This document shows, in pieces, positions 1 to 6,178 of a stretch of DNA of 6,985 nt. How positions within the stretch are numbered: the stretch's first letter is position 1; each line of letters opens with the position of its first letter. Made by a program: the position numbers and the translations under genes. Where the stretch lies: positions 1-6,985 of the forward strand of contig JADZGG010000419.1 in the NCBI GenBank assembly GCA_020854015.1, read 5' to 3'. The notes beneath the pieces were generated by a model. The model was not told where the DNA came from and made no database searches. It saw only the letters and a list, made by a program, of their open reading frames with translations. This DNA is from Flavobacteriales bacterium. Lineage in GTDB: Bacteria > Bacteroidota > Bacteroidia > Flavobacteriales_F > PHOS-HE28.

Positions 1-1212
1 ATCCACCACCGGCCATGTATGGCAGCGCTCTTCGGTCTGCGGGAAAGAGCGGTTGACGAACGATGCCGTCGCAATGCCGAGCAAGGGTAAGGTCCCCCAC
101 CACAAGCCGCCACCGACCAATAACTTCAGCGGCGACCAACGTACCACGGCAGGAGTGCGTGACCAGGCGATCACCAATGCCGCGACAAGACCAACAGCCG
201 TCCCCATTCCCACCAGCGACCAAACGTTCAAGGTGTTCTCAAGCCCCCAACGCCATTCGAACATGCAGGTGAACAGTGCGGCGAAGAAGACGACCAAGGG
301 CAGGTGACCCTTCCACCGTGCGTTAGACCGTTCTTGGATGACCGCGTGCTCATCCTCTTCGACCAGGTCCACCTCCTCTTCGAGCCCCACCCCTTCATGC
401 ACGGTTTCATCCGTTCCTCCGACCCAGAGCTCCATCACCAGGTGAAAGGCCGCCGTGAGCCCCGTGACCAACGCAACGAACGCGAGGGAACGGAGCGGAC
501 CCGCATCGTGCGCCAGTTCGACCACAAGCCACCCCGCGCCGACCAGCGCCACGAACAGTGCGGCCATGCGAACCTTCCTGCCGAGCCGGTCGAGCAGCTT
601 TCGCGCTACGACGTCCAACAACCCCAAGAGCAGAAACGCCAGTACCACCCCGTAGCCGCGGGCCAGTTCGAACGCGCGCAAGGCCCAGCGTTGTGTCTTG
701 GTGGGTCGGACCTCCGGATGAGCTTCGGCATGCTGTGCCAACAACGTGTTCCAGCGCTCGACCAAGGGACCTGAAATGGCCGAGTCCCAGATCAGGTTCT
801 CAGTGATCGGATCCCATGTGGCCATTCCTACCGTGGCGCTCAACAAGCTGCTGTCCATGCCTTCCAACGGGGGGAACAGGCGCATGTCCAGGTTCGCTTC
901 CAAGGCATCGACCCATTCGCGGGGCACGTCGCGAACGTCGAAGACCACCTGCCTCGGCACAAGCCCATCCTTCGCAAAGCGGATGATGTACCGTCCGCCT
1001 GCGGGCACGTCGAACCGGTAGAATCCGTCTATCCGCGTGGTGCGTTGTTCCGTGCGAACACCCTCGCCTTCGAGCAACACGATCACACCGTGCATCGGCA
1101 GGCGGGTGAAGGCATCGCGCGCATGGCCTTGCACACGGATGGCCTGCACAGGAACAGCTTGGGCCAAGAGCATCCCGCTCAGGATGACGGGTCGCAAAAG
1201 GCTCAGGAACAT
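1..1212 (-). CDS. Exported carboxypeptidase-regulatory-like domain fused to a multi-spanning membrane region (C-terminus off the window)
   Basis: The frame is open without a stop for 404 codons from the ATG at 1212 to the left edge; I read every triplet. Residues 1-24 look like a signal peptide (hydrophobic core, PVQA before the likely cut). Residues ~25-105 resemble a carboxypeptidase-regulatory-like beta-sandwich, with the typical DGFYRFDVPAGGRY turn. Residues ~106-145 carry a conserved tail module (LDMRLF, then TVG, then IWD at 141-143) shared with the two small genes at 2104-2649 and 2639-3265. After a linker there are about six hydrophobic segments (~187-201, 216-233, 243-263, 303-318, 331-350, 363-386). 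A strongly acidic loop near 278-288 separates the third and fourth. The product should sit in the inner membrane with the sandwich outside the cytoplasm. It is divergent from folP with 43 bases between. I do not recognise a named family for the membrane half; the function is unknown. Confidence 0.85.
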   Translation of the reverse strand, partial: MFLSLLRPVILSGMLLAQAVPVQAIRVQGHARDAFTRLPMHGVIVLLEGEGVRTEQRTTRIDGFYRFDVPAGGRYIIRFAKDGLVPRQVVFDVRDVPREWVDALEANLDMRLFPPLEGMDSSLLSATVGMATWDPITENLIWDSAISGPLVERWNTLLAQHAEAHPEVRPTKTQRWALRAFELARGYGVVLAFLLLGLLDVVARKLLDRLGRKVRMAALFVALVGAGWLVVELAHDAGPLRSLAFVALVTGLTAAFHLVMELWVGGTDETVHEGVGLEEEVDLVEEDEHAVIQERSNARWKGHLPLVVFFAALFTCMFEWRWGLENTLNVWSLVGMGTAVGLVAALVIAWSRTPAVVRWSPLKLLVGGGLWWGTLPLLGIATASFVNRSFPQTEERCHTWPVVD

Positions 1213-1255
1213 TGAACGAACTTTGGGCCGTGCCGCAGCATGCGGCCGAAAGTAC
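1213..1255. promoter_or_regulatory. Divergent intergenic region with putative face-to-face promoters and a short dyad
   Basis: This 43-base gap separates the membrane-protein gene from folP. On the plus strand GAACTTTG (1218-1225) matches 7 of 8 positions of the Bacteroidota -7 box TAnnTTTG and lies 30 bases before the folP ATG. On the minus strand TACTTTCG (1254-1247) also matches 7 of 8 and lies 34 bases before the other start. Between them is a perfect dyad, CCGCA-gca-TGCGG (1233-1245). I see no -33 TTG at the expected spacing for either box. The elements are therefore candidates, not firm calls. Confidence 0.3.
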
Positions 1256-2107
1256 ATGAGCGGACCCGCCCCCATTCCTGTTCGTGTGAAGGACCGTCTT
1301 CGCACCCTGCCAGGAACTGCCGTCATGGGTATCCTCAACGCCACGCCCGATTCCTTTCATGCCGCGAGCCGTGTGGATGTCGACGAGGCCTTGCGTGTTG
1401 CCGAGCGTATGCTGAATGAAGGAGCCGCCATCCTCGACATTGGGGGAGCAAGCTCACGGCCTGGCGCTGAGGAGGTGTCCGAAGCGGAAGAGCTGAAGCG
1501 CGTGCTGCCGGTGATCGAAGCATTGCAACGCCGTTTCCCGGAAGCCTGGCTGAGCATCGATACCTACCGTTCCTCCGTAGCGCGCGAGGCCGTGGCCGCC
1601 GGTACCTCGATGGTGAACGACATAGGCGCCGGGCTGCTGGATGCGAACATGCTTGCCACCGTCACAACACTGCATGTTCCGTACGTGCTGATGCACATGC
1701 AGGGTACACCGGCCATCATGCAGCAAGCACCGCACTACACCGATGTGGCCGCAGAGGTGACGCTCTTTCTGAGCGAGCGCCTGAACGCCTGCCGCGCTGC
1801 CGGGATCGCGGATGTGATCGTGGACCCGGGCTTCGGCTTCGGCAAAACGACGGAACACAACTACGCGCTCCTGCGGGAGCTGCCGCGGATCGTAGCGTTG
1901 GGTGTGCCGGTGCTGGTGGGCCTCTCCCGGAAACGCATGATCAACGAGGTGCTGGGCATCAAGGCCGATCAGGCATTGAACGGGACCACGGTACTGAACA
2001 CGATGGCACTGATGAACGGCGCATCGATCCTACGGGTGCACGATGTGAAGGAGGCAGTGCAGGCTGTGGCGCTGTTGAAGAGCCTTGGCGGCCAAGGTCC
2101 AGACTAG
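1256..2107 (+). CDS. folP: Dihydropteroate synthase (FolP)
   Basis: This cytoplasmic enzyme of folate synthesis condenses 6-hydroxymethyl-7,8-dihydropterin diphosphate with p-aminobenzoate to give dihydropteroate. The 283-residue product has the family's motifs in order: MGILNATPDSF (24-34), DIGGASSRPGA (61-71), SIDT (100-103), VNDIGAG (120-126), LMHMQGTP (145-152), DPGFGFGKT (190-198), VGLSRKRMI (221-229), NGTTVLN (242-248) and RVHDV (260-264). Length and TIM-barrel order are normal for a single-domain DHPS. Small deviations are Ala for the usual Val in N-V-T-P-D-S-F, and S-S-R-P-G for S-T-R-P-G. I chose the ATG at 1256 because the upstream ATG at 1037 would run through the divergent gene and add residues unlike DHPS. 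The stop overlaps the stop of the convergent gene. Confidence 0.97.
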   Translation: MSGPAPIPVRVKDRLRTLPGTAVMGILNATPDSFHAASRVDVDEALRVAERMLNEGAAILDIGGASSRPGAEEVSEAEELKRVLPVIEALQRRFPEAWLSIDTYRSSVAREAVAAGTSMVNDIGAGLLDANMLATVTTLHVPYVLMHMQGTPAIMQQAPHYTDVAAEVTLFLSERLNACRAAGIADVIVDPGFGFGKTTEHNYALLRELPRIVALGVPVLVGLSRKRMINEVLGIKADQALNGTTVLNTMALMNGASILRVHDVKEAVQAVALLKSLGGQGPD

Positions 2108-2649
2108 GGGCTTGTGCCGTTCACCTTGTTCAAGCTGTCCATGCGCATCATGGCCTGCGCGACCCGAGACCGAATGCTCTCCGTGTATTCCAGATCCCAA
2201 GTGATGGCACTGTCAACAGGCGAATAGTTCGCCCTTCCGATCGGCTGGTCCAAAACGGACATATCCAAGTTCGGAAGGGACTTGAAGAGCGTGATATCGA
2301 TGTTCATTCCAAATCCCCCAGCGCGCAGACCCGAAGGTATTTCCCTTGCATCGATCACCACATGTTTCGTGACCATACCGGCATGCATGAACCATAGCTT
2401 GTAGACGTGATCGTAGTCCAAATTGACCTCATAGCGTCCCAAACTATCCGTTACCAGAGCGGCCAAGCGGACATCGTCCTGGTGAACGATGACCGAGACC
2501 CCTTGCAGCTTGACCGCTGTTCCATAGTCCTTCGCTGTGCCGTAGACATAGATGTTGTCCACCAGCTCCTGAGCCTTACCGACCGCGCAAAGGATCAGCA
2601 GCAGCAGGGCCGTCAGGAAACTCCTCGGGATTGAACGATCAGGGTTCAT
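2104..2649 (-). CDS. Small exported carboxypeptidase-regulatory-like protein (paralogue B)
   Basis: The 181-residue product has a clear signal peptide: N-terminal Arg residues, the hydrophobic run FLTALLLLILCAV, and a probable cut after GKA or GKAQ near residue 27. A carboxypeptidase-regulatory-like beta-sandwich follows (~34-110), with DSLGRYEVNLDYDHVYKL at 68-85 and MVTKHVVID at 92-100. A conserved tail module comes next: IDITLF (117-122), QPIGRANY (135-142), then ITWDLEYTESI (149-159). That tail matches the neighbouring gene at 2639-3265 and residues ~106-145 of the gene at 1-1212. The start overlaps the end of the upstream gene by 11 bases, and AAAGGAA before the ATG could serve as ribosome binding site. 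It is the last gene of the 3501-2104 operon. It is expected in the periplasm or at the cell surface. The fold is a reasonable match; no function can be assigned. Confidence 0.9.
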   Translation of the reverse strand: MNPDRSIPRSFLTALLLLILCAVGKAQELVDNIYVYGTAKDYGTAVKLQGVSVIVHQDDVRLAALVTDSLGRYEVNLDYDHVYKLWFMHAGMVTKHVVIDAREIPSGLRAGGFGMNIDITLFKSLPNLDMSVLDQPIGRANYSPVDSAITWDLEYTESIRSRVAQAMMRMDSLNKVNGTSP

Positions 2650-3265
2650 TCGTTCCTTTCGGTCCTATGCCCGTACTGTCGGCAGGCACGGCTTCCTTGG
2701 GCCGGTCGAACTTGGTGGTCGGAGGACGACGCCCTTGCCTGCGCTTGTAATAACCCTTGTAGGCTTTCTCATATTCGTCCATGGTCTTGGACAAGCGCGG
2801 GCGCATGCGCTCGGTGTAGTCCATGTCCCAGCTGACATTCCGGACGGAGTGTTTGTAGGCGGCTTCGCCCAGCGGTTGCTCGAAGACCGAGAAGTCGAAC
2901 TCCTCGATCCACTCGAACAAAGTCATCTGAACGTCCATCTCGTAGTACGGCACGTCCGGGTAGGCCGGTACTTCCTCAGTGTCGATGTTGACGTGCTTGG
3001 TCACGCAGCCTTCATTGCTGTACCAAACCGCATAACGCCAGCCTTTGTCGAGGTCGAAGCTGTATCGGCCATCGCCACGGGTCACCACCTCGGCCTCGGT
3101 CTTTCCGGCCTTCAACAAACGCACCATGGCCCCTTTGATCGGATCACCACTGAAATGGTCCGTGACCACACCGCTGAGCTTCACATAGAACCGTGTGGGC
3201 GCCTTCTGCGCAAAGCCTTCCAGGGAAAGCAGGCAAAGCAAGAAGAGAAACAATGACCTGATCAT
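2639..3265 (-). CDS. Small exported carboxypeptidase-regulatory-like protein (paralogue C)
   Basis: The 208-residue product has a signal peptide, MIRSLFLFLLCLLSLEGFAQ, with the likely cut after residue 20. A carboxypeptidase-regulatory-like beta-sandwich follows (~26-100), containing FSGDPIKGAMVRLL, DGRYSFDLDKGWRY and CVTKHVNID. The tail module reads DVQMTLF (111-117), FSVFEQPLGEAAY (125-137) and VSWDMDYTERM (144-154). A basic, proline-rich C-terminus follows (175-192). The CVTKHVNID segment is closely similar to MVTKHVVID of the next gene, so the two are probably tandem duplicates that have diverged. The ATG overlaps the TGA of the glsB-like gene as ATGA, which suggests translational coupling. 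No catalytic residues are evident. A structural or binding role at the envelope is only inference. Confidence 0.92.
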   Translation of the reverse strand: MIRSLFLFLLCLLSLEGFAQKAPTRFYVKLSGVVTDHFSGDPIKGAMVRLLKAGKTEAEVVTRGDGRYSFDLDKGWRYAVWYSNEGCVTKHVNIDTEEVPAYPDVPYYEMDVQMTLFEWIEEFDFSVFEQPLGEAAYKHSVRNVSWDMDYTERMRPRLSKTMDEYEKAYKGYYKRRQGRRPPTTKFDRPKEAVPADSTGIGPKGTNEP

Positions 3266-3501
3266 TTGCGCAGGGCACGGGCCAACGCGATCAACACAAC
3301 GGCACCGACCACAGCCATCAGCAACCGACCTATCAAGTTGGTCGGGGTTATGCCGAGAAAACCGAACACCAGACCGCCGACCACCCCGCCGACCATGCCG
3401 AGGAGGATGTTCTTCAAGGCGCCATAACCTTCACCCTTCATCACTTGCCCGGCCAACCAGCCAGCAAGGGCGCCGATGAGGATGCTCCAGATAAGATCCA
3501 T
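3262..3501 (-). CDS. GlsB/YeaQ/YmgE-family small membrane protein
   Basis: The 79-residue, glycine-rich, very hydrophobic protein has three likely membrane helices (~3-20, 31-50, 57-76). It carries the family's pattern of WxxxGxxAGWLAGxxMKGxGYG followed by NILLGMVGGVVGG. Proteins of this family (Transgly_assoc, often labelled stress-response membrane proteins) are inner-membrane proteins whose molecular role is not settled. Length is typical. I chose the ATG at 3501 because it starts exactly where the family's first helix begins; the longer frame to 3579 would overlap the divergent gene. It heads an operon with the two exported proteins, with a 4-base ATGA overlap to the next gene. That linkage suggests joint expression with envelope components. 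Confidence 0.93.
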   Translation of the reverse strand: MDLIWSILIGALAGWLAGQVMKGEGYGALKNILLGMVGGVVGGLVFGFLGITPTNLIGRLLMAVVGAVVLIALARALRK

Positions 3502-3566
3502 GGCTCGAAGGTATCGGCTTGCAGGAACAGTTCCGCTCCCGACCTTCGGCGCAACCTTCGAAAGCC
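3502..3566. promoter_or_regulatory. Divergent promoter region with mirrored leaders and a GGAAC-a-GTTCC dyad
   Basis: This 65-base gap separates the glsB-like operon from the membrane-protein gene at 3567. On the minus strand TACCTTCG (3513-3506) resembles the -7 box TAnnTTTG and ends 4 bases before the glsB-like ATG. On the plus strand AACCTTCG (3553-3560) ends 6 bases before the other ATG, and a further ACCTTCG lies at 3542-3548. Both genes thus begin with ACCTTCGA, then GCCATG. A perfect 11-base dyad, GGAACAGTTCC (3524-3534), sits near the centre and could be an operator. Neither start has a visible Shine-Dalgarno sequence. If the octamers are -7 boxes, the transcripts would be almost leaderless. 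Confidence 0.35.
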
Positions 3567-3938
3567 ATGCCAAGATCACTTTCGCTCCGTGCCGGTGAGA
3601 ACTTCCATATCGTCCTATGGCTCTTCAAGGACCTTTGCTGGGTACAGGACCAGAAGTTGCTGGGCACCATCATGATCGCACCCACCATAATGATGGCGAT
3701 CTGGATCGCGTGGAAAAGCCGTGCGGATATCGGAGAGTTCCTGCACAGCCTGGCGGTGGTCTTTTGGATCAGTGCCAACTCGATCTGGATGCTGGGAGAG
3801 TTCCATTGGAACGATGGTACGCGCCCGTTGGCCACGGTCTTCTTCGTGCTCGGCCTGCTGTGCGTCGCATGGTACTACTTCGTTGAACTTCCCCGTATCA
3901 GGCGCACGGCATCGTCCGAGAACAGCAACGCATATTGA
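3567..3938 (+). CDS. Four-helix membrane protein of unknown function
   Basis: The 123-residue product has about four hydrophobic segments (~12-26, 32-49, 58-77, 86-106) and a short polar C-terminal tail. Charged and aromatic residues fall in or next to helices: W18, K21-D22 and W25 in the first, W67, N71 and W74 in the third, E78 just after it. Such buried polar residues usually mean conserved function rather than a simple anchor. The ATG at 3567 is preferred over one at 3519, because the extra 16 residues are low-complexity and would overlap the divergent promoter area. No SD sequence is visible. The next gene starts 61 bases after its stop on the same strand, so they may share a transcript, but a promoter-like box lies between. 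I do not recognise a named family; it looks like an uncharacterised Bacteroidota membrane protein. Confidence 0.85.
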   Translation: MPRSLSLRAGENFHIVLWLFKDLCWVQDQKLLGTIMIAPTIMMAIWIAWKSRADIGEFLHSLAVVFWISANSIWMLGEFHWNDGTRPLATVFFVLGLLCVAWYYFVELPRIRRTASSENSNAY

Positions 3939-3946
3939 CGCCTGGC

Positions 3947-3954
3947 TATCTTTG
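3947..3954 (+). promoter_or_regulatory. Bacteroidota-type -7 box (TATCTTTG) upstream of the first cyclase
   Basis: TATCTTTG is a full match to TAnnTTTG, the -7 element used by the primary sigma factor of Bacteroidota, and lies 45 bases before the ATG at 4000. A clear -33 TTG at the usual spacing is not visible, so the call rests on the octamer and its position. The downstream leader holds GGAGG (3964-3968), too far from the ATG to act as SD. It could pair with CCTCC (3992-3996) just before the start codon. Confidence 0.45.
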
Positions 3955-3999
3955 CCGACCGCCGGAGGAAGCCTCGTAAGCTCACTGCGGACCTCCCGA

Positions 4000-5070
4000 A
4001 TGGCCAACGATATCGAGAAGTACAGAAGGCGTTCCCGTCGGACGCTGCGCATCACCCTGGCCTGGGTACTAGCCGGTATGGTGGCCGCCGTACTGGAGAA
4101 CAACGTGCTCACCGCGAACGGGCTTCACCAACCCCTGATCGAAGAGATCAACGCCTACTTCTGGAGGTCCTTGTTCGGTGGGCTGGTCGGTGGCGGCATC
4201 TACATTTTCATCCTACGCGACAAGCTGCGGGTGCTCCCTTTCGTACAAGCCCTGGGCGTCATGGCCGCACTGGTACTTCCTGTAGTTGCCATCACCCACG
4301 CGGTGCTGCCCGTGCTGATGCATCACGGACCGATCGACAGGCAGGCCACGATCATTGACCGCCTCTTCTCGCTCACACAACTGGGACAGTTCCTCTACTA
4401 TACCCTGATGATGGGCGGCACCATGTTGATGGTCCGACTGAACGACCAGTATGGCAGCGGTGGTGTAGGCTTCTTGCTGGGCCGCTACTACAAGCCCCGT
4501 CAGGAGCTTCGCATCTTCATGTTCCTGGACATGCGCTCAAGCACCACCATCGCAGAGAAGCTCGGGCACGTCCGCTACTTCGAACTGCTCAACGACGTCT
4601 ATGCCGACATCACCGATCCGGTGGTCTATTCGGAAGGTGAGGTCTACCAGTACATCGGTGACGAAGTGAGCGTGACCTGGAAATTGCACAAAGGAATTCG
4701 CGGCCAACGATGCATCCGATGCTTCTTCACCATCCGACGCAAGTTGGAACAACGGTCCGCTCATTATCAGGAACGCTACGGACTGGTGCCCCAGTTCAAG
4801 GCAGGCTTTCACTACGGTGAGGTGACCACCGGTGAAGTGGGCCTGGTGAAGAAGGAGACCATCTTCTCCGGTGACGTGGTTAACACTGCAGCCCGCATCC
4901 AGAACAGCTGCAATGACCACGGTGTGGACAACCTGATCTCGAAGGAGCTGCTCGACCTTCTCCGCCTTCCCTCACGCGTTTACACGACCCGCCACATCGG
5001 CGAGATCCCGCTCAAGGGCAAGACCAACAGTGTGAGCCTTTGGACCGTCGGCCTGCAGGAAGGCGGCTGA
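4000..5070 (+). CDS. Membrane-anchored class III nucleotide (adenylate/guanylate) cyclase
   Basis: The 356-residue product has four likely membrane helices (~16-33, 52-72, 80-103, 127-146), then the short linker GFLLGRYYKP, then a cytoplasmic class III cyclase domain (~172-300). Visible catalytic features are metal-binding Asp177 (FLDMRSST) and Asp221 (YIGDEV), and Asn295 and Arg299 of the transition-state motif (VVNTAAR). Such enzymes make cyclic AMP or cyclic GMP from the triphosphate and act as dimers. The usual adenine-selecting Lys, four residues before the second Asp, is Gln217. Its partner Asp, seven residues before Asn295, is Ile288. Nucleotide specificity is therefore uncertain. The C-terminus (IGEIPLKGKTNSVSLWTV) is the usual end strand. 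The ATG at 4000 starts just before the first helix; longer frames overlap the preceding gene. The stop lies four bases from that of the convergent gene. Confidence 0.93.
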   Translation: MANDIEKYRRRSRRTLRITLAWVLAGMVAAVLENNVLTANGLHQPLIEEINAYFWRSLFGGLVGGGIYIFILRDKLRVLPFVQALGVMAALVLPVVAITHAVLPVLMHHGPIDRQATIIDRLFSLTQLGQFLYYTLMMGGTMLMVRLNDQYGSGGVGFLLGRYYKPRQELRIFMFLDMRSSTTIAEKLGHVRYFELLNDVYADITDPVVYSEGEVYQYIGDEVSVTWKLHKGIRGQRCIRCFFTIRRKLEQRSAHYQERYGLVPQFKAGFHYGEVTTGEVGLVKKETIFSGDVVNTAARIQNSCNDHGVDNLISKELLDLLRLPSRVYTTRHIGEIPLKGKTNSVSLWTVGLQEGG

Positions 5071-5074
5071 CCGT

Positions 5075-6178
5075 TCAGTACTCGTAGCGCCTGCCCTTCC
5101 ACCAGCAGCGCAGCACGCCATCATCGCCTCGCCAGAGCACCACATCATTCCAACGCTCGAAGCGCTTGGTGGCCATTCCTTCCGCTATGCGCGTCCGCTG
5201 TCCATGCCGCCAACGATGGATGCCCCGGTCCAGGTCGAGATAGAAGATGCTGGCGTCGCGGACATCCCATTGTTCGGGCACATAGCGTTCGACCACCTCG
5301 ACACGCCCATCTTCCTCGGTCATCAACCAGCCTTTGTCAACGAAGAGCAGCACGCTGTCCTGTACCCAATACTCGGTCGGAGCATGATCCAGCAGAGTGA
5401 AGGCTGACCCGTTCCGGTAACCCTTGAAGGAACCTCCGTTGGACACGTAACCAACAACCCCATCACCAGCTTTGAAGGAGCGCGGGCGGAAGGGTTCGAG
5501 ATCCTCGGTCCGCCCATGATCAAAGACGCGGAACTCACCGGGACCATCATCCCAGTACGCCACGATGTCGCTACCCATGGCCACCAGACCAATGTCCGTG
5601 CTGTCGAACAACACCTTCACTTCGCCGCGGTGAAAGAGCGACACACGCGAACGACTTCGGTCGTAGAAGGTCAATGTGTTGGCACCACTGCTCCATTGGG
5701 GTGCCTCCGAGCCTTGCTCCACTTCGGCCACCGTGATCGTGCGGCCGCGCCACCACACTTGTAGTGCCGATGCTTGAAGGTCATGGAAAGCCACAAGACT
5801 GTCCTGAACGGTAAAGACGCCAACCTTCGGCGCCACCATGTAAGCACCGTCCTCCCGCGCCACCTTCAAAGCACCGCCGCTCAGCCACGCCACCTCGTGG
5901 TCCGAACAGATGGGCATGCTTCCCGCATCTGCTTCAAGCAACACGGTGCGGCCGTCCTGCAGCATCCGCAACGAACCACCATGGTCCTGGTAGATCAGAC
6001 GGTCACGGTTCATCCAGACCTGCTTGGGGGAGCGGGGTTCCTGCTCCACGAAACGCCCGTGATCGAACAGCATGAAACGGTCGTTCGTGGTGGTGAACGG
6101 TGCCATTCCGCTTTCCTGTGCGTAGAGCCTGAAGGCGCCCGACACCAGAAGACCAACGATCAACACACGGATCATCAT
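5075..6178 (-). CDS. Secreted repeat protein, probable beta-propeller
   Basis: The 367-residue product has a signal peptide (1-21, RVLIVGLLVSGAFRLYAQ). The rest is built of about ten repeats of ~33-38 residues. Each has the pattern aromatic, then Asp/Asn, hydrophobic strand ending in Tyr/Phe/Trp, a polar turn with Gly, a second strand, then (D/H/R)G(R/K) and a third strand. Clear examples begin near residues 57, 92, 124, 161, 199, 235, 271, 304 and 340. This matches blades of a beta-propeller as seen in WD40-like or TolB-like proteins, though I cannot assign a named family. No catalytic motif is visible. The ATG overlaps, as ATGA, the TGA that closes the full-length frame of the upstream cyclase, so the two form a coupled operon. 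A periplasmic sensor or partner role for that cyclase is inference from linkage only. Confidence 0.9.
   Translation of the reverse strand: MMIRVLIVGLLVSGAFRLYAQESGMAPFTTTNDRFMLFDHGRFVEQEPRSPKQVWMNRDRLIYQDHGGSLRMLQDGRTVLLEADAGSMPICSDHEVAWLSGGALKVAREDGAYMVAPKVGVFTVQDSLVAFHDLQASALQVWWRGRTITVAEVEQGSEAPQWSSGANTLTFYDRSRSRVSLFHRGEVKVLFDSTDIGLVAMGSDIVAYWDDGPGEFRVFDHGRTEDLEPFRPRSFKAGDGVVGYVSNGGSFKGYRNGSAFTLLDHAPTEYWVQDSVLLFVDKGWLMTEEDGRVEVVERYVPEQWDVRDASIFYLDLDRGIHRWRHGQRTRIAEGMATKRFERWNDVVLWRGDDGVLRCWWKGRRYEY

Noticed and set aside
304..774. 156-codon plus-strand open frame
   Set aside because: It lies wholly opposite the membrane-protein gene on the minus strand, its product is Gln/Arg-rich with no family features, and the opposite frame has a signal peptide and helices.
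1037..1255. N-terminal extension of folP from an upstream ATG
   Set aside because: The extra 73 residues overlap the divergent gene and are Arg/Thr-rich, with no DHPS similarity; the ATG at 1256 gives normal length.
800..1360. 186-codon minus-strand frame
   Set aside because: It is a His/Arg/Cys-rich shadow in another frame across two real genes and the divergent promoter region.
2735..3256. 173-codon plus-strand frame
   Set aside because: It is antisense to an exported sandwich protein with signal peptide and paralogues; its composition shows no coherent domain.
3964..3996. GGAGG...CCTCC pairing in the leader of the first cyclase as a riboswitch or attenuator
   Set aside because: Only five base pairs across a 23-base loop and no conserved aptamer pattern; too weak to call.
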